Assembly: GCF_026230105.1 (NCBI RefSeq)
Contig: NC_079479.1
Location: 15,635,734-15,699,733, forward strand
Direction of reading: 5' to 3'
From: Diorhabda sublineata
Lineage: Eukaryota > Arthropoda > Insecta > Coleoptera > Chrysomelidae
DNA length: 64,000 nucleotides
In this document: in pieces, positions 58,082 to 64,000 of the stretch
Numbering within the stretch: position 1 is the stretch's first letter
Layout of the letters: every line of letters starts with the position of its first letter
The notes under the pieces: generated by a model
Database searches by the model: none
Told to the model about the DNA's origin: nothing
What the model saw: the letters and a program-made list of their open reading frames with translations, nothing else
Made by a program: the position numbers and the translations under genes

Positions 58082-59641
58082 TATTATAAATTTTTAGGAA
58101 TGTTAACAAACGTCTTATTCATAGTTAAAAAAACAAGCTGGTCAATATGATCTCCAGTTAGTGACGCTCTTAGGTCAGTTACTATTTGGCCTCGTTTGCT
58201 AAATACTCGCTCAGAGGGAACACTGGAAGCTTGAATACAGAGAAACTTTTTTTGCACATTGGAAGAGAAAAGGAAATAAAAGTGCGTTATATTTTCACCG
58301 TATCAATGACTGGTATATTCATATATTGTTCGATTTCATTTCATTTCATCACAACTTCAACAGTTTTCATAGATTTAAAAATTGATGGATGTCCGCTTTT
58401 CTTTTTGTTGTAACTAATATTATATCTTCAATTATCTGGTTTTCTGCAGAACTAAAAAAGTATCCTTTAAAACGTGGGTCCATGAAGGTGGCAGTGTGCA
58501 GAGTTTATGAGTTTTCTCGTTGCTTTCATATCTATTTTTAAGTGTGTTTAAAATTAATGAAGCTATTTCTCTTTTTTGTTCTACAAAGTCTTCATCAATT
58601 TCAGTTTCATCGTATTCATCTAGCAATGTTTTACCTAATTCCAATGAAATATGTAGAATGGTAGATCCCGTTACATAATTTTCTACAGACAGAGTTTCTG
58701 GAATGTTTTGAATTGGAGTTAGTAATTCCAGGATAACATTCAGGAGTTTCAAATCGTCAGCGTTTAGTATCTGCTTTTTGTAATGTCCATTATTATAAGT
58801 TTGTAAAAATTTTAATAGACTTACTTCTTGTTGAACAATTATCTTGATTAAATTTAAAAGAGACCACCATCGCGTTTTAGAAAAGGAAGGAATTTTTATT
58901 TCCTTAGTGTTGTATTTTTTCTGAATTATTTTTAAATTTCTAACAGCTTTCCAACTATGTGCAAAAATATTCTGAATTTTTTAAATTTTTCCTATAGTTT
59001 CGCTTACTTTTGCATTTTCAAAACGTTTATTTACTGCAATATTAATTGCATGTCCAAAACAACATATATGGGCTATTCCCATATCCTTAATAACTTTTAA
59101 TACATTACTTCCGTAATCTGGTAAACGATGTATTTGCTTTTTCTTCAATACTCCACTCGTTTAAAATAAGATTTATATTATTACGTAAGTTTTCAGCAGT
59201 ATGAACTTCATCCAATTTGGCTTGTTTAAAAATGGCTTCAATAACTCGGCGCGTTTCATTGTACAAATTAGGAATTAACTTTTGTGACAATGTGTTTCTG
59301 CTGGGTAATTTATAGCTTCCATTTAAAACTTGTACAAGTTTTTTGAAACCGTCTTTTTCTACTATATTATAAGGCATCATTTCTGTACCTACGAAAAAAG
59401 CCAAAGCCATGTCGGTTTTGGTTTGTAACTTTTTTGTCATCGTAAAGCTTTTTATAGACGCTTGTTTGGAAGTTGAAGGGACTTGTATTGATGGAGGTAT
59501 CTGTGTATCAGTAGTTTGGATCACGATATTGCTTGCCGACAAAAGATTTTCCATTTCCTCTTTATAACTCGACATTCTAACAACAAAAGCATTTATGAGT
59601 GATTTTATTTTATACCGATTTATACCTGATTTATTATCCAT
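58082..59641 (-). pseudogene. hAT transposase (ZBED-type) remnant
   Basis: From 59641 the minus frame reads SASNIVIQTTDTQIPPSIQV, then KTDMALAFFVGTEMMPYNIV and YKLPSRNTLSQKLIPNLYNE, the N-terminal and catalytic entry of ZBED1/4-like hAT proteins. After a break near 59120 the pieces continue with DMGIAHICCFGHAINIAVNK (about 59085-59025), SFSKTRWWSLLNLIKIIV (about 58885) and LLTPIQNIPETLSVENYVTG followed by STILH. The C-terminal dimerisation block is SVPSERVFSKRGQIV near 58215-58165 with LTGDHIDQLVF. Several stops lie between 59000 and 58240. I did not find TIRs. It is unrelated in sequence to the other two hAT copies. Confidence 0.75.
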
Positions 59642-59644
59642 AAT

Positions 59645-60319
59645 TAGTTAGAGTAGCTCGTATATCAAATAATATTTCGTTTATACGCAGAATTATTTGT
59701 TGGCCCCAATTTTGCCTTCTCCTTATATAGATGGTTCAAACAGCTCCTTTTTAATGTAATTATTCTTTGTTTTTATGCTCAACAATTATTTTTGAATTTT
59801 ACCTCAGCTAGAAATTATTTATTGGCCGAAAAAATAAAAATTATCCCTTATTTTTGTTTTTCTCTGGCCCTTTCTCTGGTCTTGGTTTTTAATTTATTTT
59901 CGATTAGGTCGCATTGGCCTGGTCACAACTCCTCCAAACCCCCCCCCCCCATTTCCTCCCTGATATTCCTCAATATTACCTCAATTTTTTCCCTCTCCCA
60001 TTTTGTTTTCATAAATACTTCCTCTTCCCATTTTTCTTTTCCCACTTTTTTCCATTCCATCCTCGTATTCCCCCCCTTTGCCTAGCTCCTTTTTAATTTT
60101 CTTTGTTTTTTCTTTTATGTTTTTCTTCCTCCTCTATACACTCCCTACATTTTTTCCCTTCTTCATTTTTTAACTCATTTCTGATCATTCCTTCTAGTTC
60201 CTTAATTTTTTTTAGTATTTTCTCATCACCCCTCGATCATATGCTGCTGTCTTCTTTCTTCATATCAAGAATTAATTGGATGTTTAATGTATTTAGTGGT
60301 TTTAACTAGGCCTGTTTTG
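59645..60319 (+). repeat. Strand-asymmetric pyrimidine-rich tract
   Basis: From about 59930 to 60240 the plus strand is almost entirely C and T, including an 11-C homopolymer at about 59940-59950 and many TTTTCC/CCTCTTCCC runs. Open frames of 97, 60 and 68 codons arise only because of this bias. I see no gene. Confidence 0.7.
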
Positions 60320-60690
60320 TGTTATACAGTAAGTTTCCTGAGCCAATTTAATACTCGTTACAATGTTAATAATTGGATTAATGCTGAAATGGTGTTAAAA
60401 TATTTATAAAAAACAAAAGATTATTGCTTGACTTTTAGTAAGAATGATAAATCTATAGAGGATTATGTTGACGCGGACTGGGCGAGGGATGCCACAGATA
60501 GGAAATCTTACACTGATTCTTACACATCGATGTTCGATATCATTTTTTGAGGAACATTATTGCCAAAGGCTTATTATCTGTAAGTTATGTGCCAACACAG
60601 AATATGATATTTTTACAAAAATTTGAATTATGTTAAGCATGACGATTTTGTAAAATCTTTACGTTTGTTTGAGTTGTTTTAATTATTGGT
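60320..60690 (+). pseudogene. Copia-type RT/RNase H tail remnant
   Basis: Plus frames read LSQFNTRYNVNNWINAEMVL, then KDYCLTFSKNDKSIEDYVDA followed by DWARDATDRKSYTDSY. The last is the conserved YVDADWAxDxxDRKSxTGY block at the start of copia RNase H. After stops, HDDFVKSLRLFEL near 60640-60680 is the polyprotein end. The rest of the element is missing to the left. The YVDADWA version differs from the element at 29-33 kb, so this is a separate family. Confidence 0.7.
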
Positions 60691-60699
60691 AACTGGGGT

Positions 60700-60880
60700 T
60701 GTTATTATTGTTGTATCAATAATTAAAAGGGTTGCACCATCTACGTGTAGTATGCCGAAATAGTTTAGTTGAGAGTATTGTAAACTGTATTGTCTCCTGT
60801 ATGACAATAAGTTTGTTTAATTTTTTGTTATGTCATTTTGTAAATAAATTAATCTTCTAAAAACTCTTAAACGAGTAACA
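60700..60880 (+). repeat. Candidate LTR of the copia-type remnant
   Basis: Directly after an AACTGGGG purine-type stretch, the sequence runs from TGTTATTATTG to CGAGTAACA with TG...CA ends, about 181 bp, where the 3' LTR is expected. No second copy is in the window, so this is inferred from position only. Confidence 0.4.
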
Positions 60881-61566
60881 ACGTTGTTTTTTCCCATACA
60901 ACAACATTATACTTCACATTTTGATTCCATCGTGACGTCACATTGATCGAGAGAGATCGTGCGTACCTGTTCATAGGCATATCGGTGTATGTGTATCGTG
61001 CTTGATACCCATTTCGAATTTGTTTAAGGCCTTGCCTTATTAATAACACTATACAATTTGTGGTAGTATAAGTAACATTCACTAGTTGAGAACAATTTTG
61101 CGTCCGAGCTATGGGGAGGGCTGGCACTATTCTATATATTTGAAGGCACAAAATATATTTTATATATATTTTTTTATAATTTAATTTACACAGATTTTAA
61201 TGTTACTACAATGAAGTTTAAAGTCATTTTCTTTGATTTTATTATAATTAACAATAAAGAAATATCGTATTGCTGATACAGCAGACTAACGACTTCGTAC
61301 AAATAAAGTGAAATTTATTATAATTAACATCAATAAAACAATGATATTGCGGATTATAGGTAAATTCTATTCCATAACTACTAGTAAATATGCGAGTATA
61401 TTAAAGATATCAGTAACTATCAGTTAGGAAATATATAGGCGCATACATCGAGAGATTCTCAATGGAATTTTAGACAATTAGTTTCTATTTGACAATCGTA
61501 TAAATGAGTTGTGAAAATTTTTCTAACAATGTAAAAACTCTAGTATCAAGCTGTCACTAAATATTT
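60881..61566. other. No gene seen
   Basis: A 94-codon minus-strand ORF (60867-61151) shows no domain. The remainder is AT-rich with no repeat I can pair. Confidence 0.4.
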
Positions 61567-61685
61567 GTTTAGGGACCGATCGTGTATGCACTTTCAAAAC
61601 TGTCGTTCGCGTGGGGGAGGGATAGAAGGCATCTAAACGCGAAGGATAATAATTTTGAAAGTGCGCATACGATCCGTCCTAAACT
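61567..61685. mobile_element. Small hairpin MITE
   Basis: About 45 bp at each end are inverted copies, sharing TTTAGG, GATCG, GCACTTTCAAAA and TTCGCG. The central spacer is about 25 bp (GTGGGGGAGGG...). There is no coding capacity and the target duplication is unclear. The whole can fold into one long imperfect hairpin. Confidence 0.6.
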
Positions 61686-62123
61686 AATTCGAATTCAGAG
61701 CAAAGTTATTGTGAACTATTTTGAATATAAGTAGGTGCCTGAGATTACAGCCTGTTAACGAAAACGTACCTGTATCCTTTGAGGTATTAAAAAACAATGC
61801 ATAGTCGCATTTTTTTTTTCGTTTACCTACAAACAAATCTGTAATGGCATACTTCTTATAAAAACAATTCATGAAATACATTTTATATATAAAAAAAATG
61901 TCACGTATAATTATAATTAATTGGCATAACAACAAAAGCCATCAACAGTGTTGGTCGAATTATTCAATGTATGCTTCGATCCAATAATCTTGTAGACATT
62001 TGAAAATATTTATAACTCAAACTGGGAAGGGTTAGAATATCAAGAAAGCTGCGATACAAATTAGTGACTTATTAAATAAAGCTATCGATGAAGTTTATTT
62101 AATGGTCGAGGTTGTTGAAAATG

Positions 62124-62471
62124 CTAACTAACTAAATATATATACTCATTTCGAAGATCGTCTGCTACACTTTTAACTGAATCTGGAGGGAGACTTGATG
62201 ACGACACTGAAGAAACATGGCCGTTGGAAGTCATTAACGGTGCGGTGGTTGAAGGATATGTTGATGCATCGGTAGCACATTGAATATAAATAACTAATAA
62301 AATGCTTAGAACGTGAGGTTGTGCTGAAATTTCACCGGATTTGCGACAGAGTACATCAACGGGAGTTGTGATGACAAGAAGAAATATAATTTCAACACAA
62401 GAAAATTTTACTGTTCCTCCCAATAGTTGAAGGAACGTGTAATTCGTGCAATGCACATTTAATAATTGCAC
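62124..62471 (-). CDS. Candidate exon with signal-peptide-like segment, function unknown
   Basis: An ORF of 115 codons is notably less AT-rich than its surroundings. It contains a hydrophobic stretch, HVLSILLVIYIQCATDASTY, that looks like a signal peptide with cleavage after A-T-D-A. A Ser/Thr/Pro-rich ectodomain-like segment (TYPSTTAPLMTSNGHVSSV) follows, then PPDSVKSVADDLRNE. GTATAT after AATGA is a possible splice donor near 62141. An AATTTCAG acceptor-like site lies inside at about 62325. I recognise no family. It could be the first exon of a secreted or membrane protein continuing to the left on the minus strand, or chance. Confidence 0.3.
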   Translation of the reverse strand: MQLLNVHCTNYTFLQLLGGTVKFSCVEIIFLLVITTPVDVLCRKSGEISAQPHVLSILLVIYIQCATDASTYPSTTAPLMTSNGHVSSVSSSSLPPDSVKSVADDLRNEYIYLVS

Positions 62472-63394
62472 TTTAAAAGGAAATATAACTTTTTTGTATA
62501 ATGAAATATTCTAAAATTAAGTATCCACATTTGCTTATGTGTTTATACAATATCGAGAAAAAAGTACTAATTTTTTTCTCGGGTAATTTCATAAAAAGTG
62601 ATACTATGTTTGAAGTATAACAGCTGTTTTCTTAGATTACCTAACCACTCGACTAAAAAATACTTCTTATTCATTATGTCATGTTTAGGGCGATGGTCAT
62701 TAAAAAAATAGAATCTTACATATCCCTTGTTTACTTATGTTATTATTGGCAAACGAGGATATATTCTTTTAAAAACAAACTCCTCTTGGCAGGTTTTCAG
62801 ACGATCACAAGTTATCGGTAGGCTATTTTTAATTCTGAACAGAAGAGCTTAAGTGTTCAGAACATCAAAACTTTATTGTTTTACCATGAAAAAAATTGCT
62901 TACGCAACCTAGAATCGACGTTCGTTAGAATTTATGTTTCCAGAAAACATTGAAACATAACATTAGTTCAGTCCTAAGTGATTGTTATGTTGCGCTTCCG
63001 AAAGAAAAAACATTTTTATTATCAAGTTTTAAATGTGGAAATAGAATGCGAAGTTTCTTCTACAAATTTGGAAACGCGCATAATCAGGAGTGGTGAGCAC
63101 TGAAGTCAAAGATAAAAAATTGGACACTGCTTTATGCCTATGTTTGTCAATGGTTTTGTGGGTACAAAGTAATGGTGCATTAAAACGGAAGATTTGGTGG
63201 TTTTTGTGATGAGGCGACGTACCGAGAATAGTAGTTAATCAATTTCGCAGCGTCTGCCATCCATTTTGTTATAATAATATCTGCGAGGTTAAACTTATCA
63301 GGAAAGAGTTATTCCATTCAGGTGTTTGTAGAAAATTCGGAGCCGGCGGAAACCGGCTTCAAGAGCCGTTATACAGTGTAGTGATAACGGAGGT
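62472..63394. other. No gene seen
   Basis: AT-rich except for 63200-63370, where AGCCGG-CGGAAA-CCGGCT at about 63342-63359 forms a short 6-bp-stem hairpin. No frame supported. Confidence 0.4.
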
Positions 63395-63735
63395 TTGTTG
63401 GAGAGGTACAGAAATTAGAAGTTATAGAGAAGAATACATAATACTAAAAAGATATTGGAGAGAGATTGGAATCTATATGCGATGGATGGAGATGGACATA
63501 GAAAGGTAGGAATTTATGGAGTGAGACCGAGAGATGGCCAGAGGAAAATTGAAGAGATATTAAGAGTTGGTACGGATTTATAGGGATAAAGGTGGAAAAA
63601 AATTGATGAGAGCTGGATGGAGGTGAGAGGGATGGAGAGGATTCTAGAGGTATCGAGAGGGATATGGAGAGATTGAGTAGAATATAGGGGCCTGGAAGAG
63701 GTTGAAGAGACAACGATATGAACTTCTAGAGGTAT
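63395..63735. repeat. Strand-asymmetric purine-rich tract
   Basis: About 340 bp of the plus strand is dominated by G and A in GGAGA/GATGGA/GAGAGA-type words without an exact repeat unit. The opposite strand therefore shows open Ser/Pro/Leu-rich frames (for example 63444-63713), which I attribute to the bias. Confidence 0.65.
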
Positions 63736-64000
63736 TCCACTCAACAAACGTTACAAAGTAAGGTAGATCAGTTAAATTCTTTAAACTACCACTGAGTTTT
63801 GATTCCAATCAGAAGTATGGATTTACGACTTTTTTAAAAAATATTTTGTACATATTAATTCACACTCAATAAATCAGTTGAATCGAATAAATAGTAATTG
63901 TATCTATAAATCACTTGAGTTGTTTGCCGATGTTTACAAGCGGTTTGAAATAAACCAGTTACAAAACGATCATTGTTTCATGATATAAACATATGTTACT

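Noticed and set aside
59792..60309. Phe/Ser/Pro-rich plus-strand ORFs
   Set aside because: Explained by the pyrimidine-rich tract; no start context or domain.
63444..63747. Ser/Pro/Leu-rich minus-strand ORFs
   Set aside because: Explained by the purine-rich bias of the plus strand; two overlapping frames look equally open.
1..64000. CRISPR arrays, bacterial operons or prokaryotic contamination
   Set aside because: No regularly spaced direct repeats were seen. The confirmed gene has spliced introns and the elements are eukaryotic, so a prokaryotic reading does not apply.
1..64000. tRNA genes
   Set aside because: No sequence with both A and B box and a foldable cloverleaf was found by eye. 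The tRNA-like match at 55255 is a retrotransposon primer site.

Overview
This is an AT-rich piece of an animal nuclear genome, most likely an insect. It has one certain cellular protein-coding gene with GT-AG introns. The rest is a dense graveyard of transposable elements whose families (DD41D mariner-like, P/THAP, hAT, BEL/Pao, copia-like, Penelope, Helitron) are typical of insects. The species cannot be named from the sequence alone.

Layout. 1-2.2 kb: two Penelope-like retroelement fragments in opposite orientation, one split by a non-autonomous Helitron. 2.6-2.7 kb: (TA)n. 2.85-4.75 kb: a long-terminal-inverted-repeat (TIR) element carrying a THAP zinc-finger exon. 4.75-5.5 kb: a shortened copy of a sequence that recurs at 39-40 kb. 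7.3-9.5 kb: a decayed P-type transposase. 10.0-10.3 kb: a hAT MITE. 11.19-19.4 kb: the ribosomal protein gene RpL8 (uL2), with a 17-nt TOP-type 5' exon and three coding exons. Its introns 2 and 3 each carry a box C/D snoRNA-like sequence with shared guides; the introns also hold a pogo-like fragment, a hAT remnant and a 2.1-kb DD41D mariner-like element. 19.6-20.9 kb: a complete DD41D (rosa-like) element with an uninterrupted transposase. 21.4-25.3 kb: an almost complete P-type element with 31-bp TIRs and target duplication. 26.3-27.2 kb: a foldback copy of a long-TIR Tc1/mariner-like family. 28.0-29.4 kb: a LINE remnant cut by a complete copia-type LTR element (29.43-33.38 kb). 33.5-36.3 kb: several ORF fragments, including a two-CxxC protein, a BEL gag piece and a transposase N terminus. 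37.0-38.2 kb: a 1.2-kb element sitting inside a (TA)n tract. 38.8-40.2 kb: a decayed DDE transposase. 40.36-46.27 kb: a long-TIR Tc1/mariner-like element with a 2.7-kb hAT element inserted in its left TIR. 49.24-55.50 kb: a BEL/Pao retrotransposon on the minus strand with near-identical LTRs. 56.5-57.0 kb: a roughly 125-bp tandem repeat. 58.1-59.6 kb: another hAT transposase remnant. 60.3-60.9 kb: a copia-type remnant. 61.6 kb: a small MITE. 62.1-62.5 kb: a candidate secretory-type exon. Strand-asymmetric tracts lie at 59.9-60.2 and 63.4-63.7 kb.

How it fits together. RpL8 is the only gene here with an evident cellular job, ribosome assembly and function, and its introns appear to double as hosts for rRNA-modification guide RNAs. 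Everything else is explained by repeated insertion and nesting of mobile elements. The strongest second-look items are the paired intronic snoRNAs, the P-type element at 21-25 kb, the intact DD41D transposase, the THAP long-TIR element, and the long-TIR Tc1/mariner family with several copies in this window.
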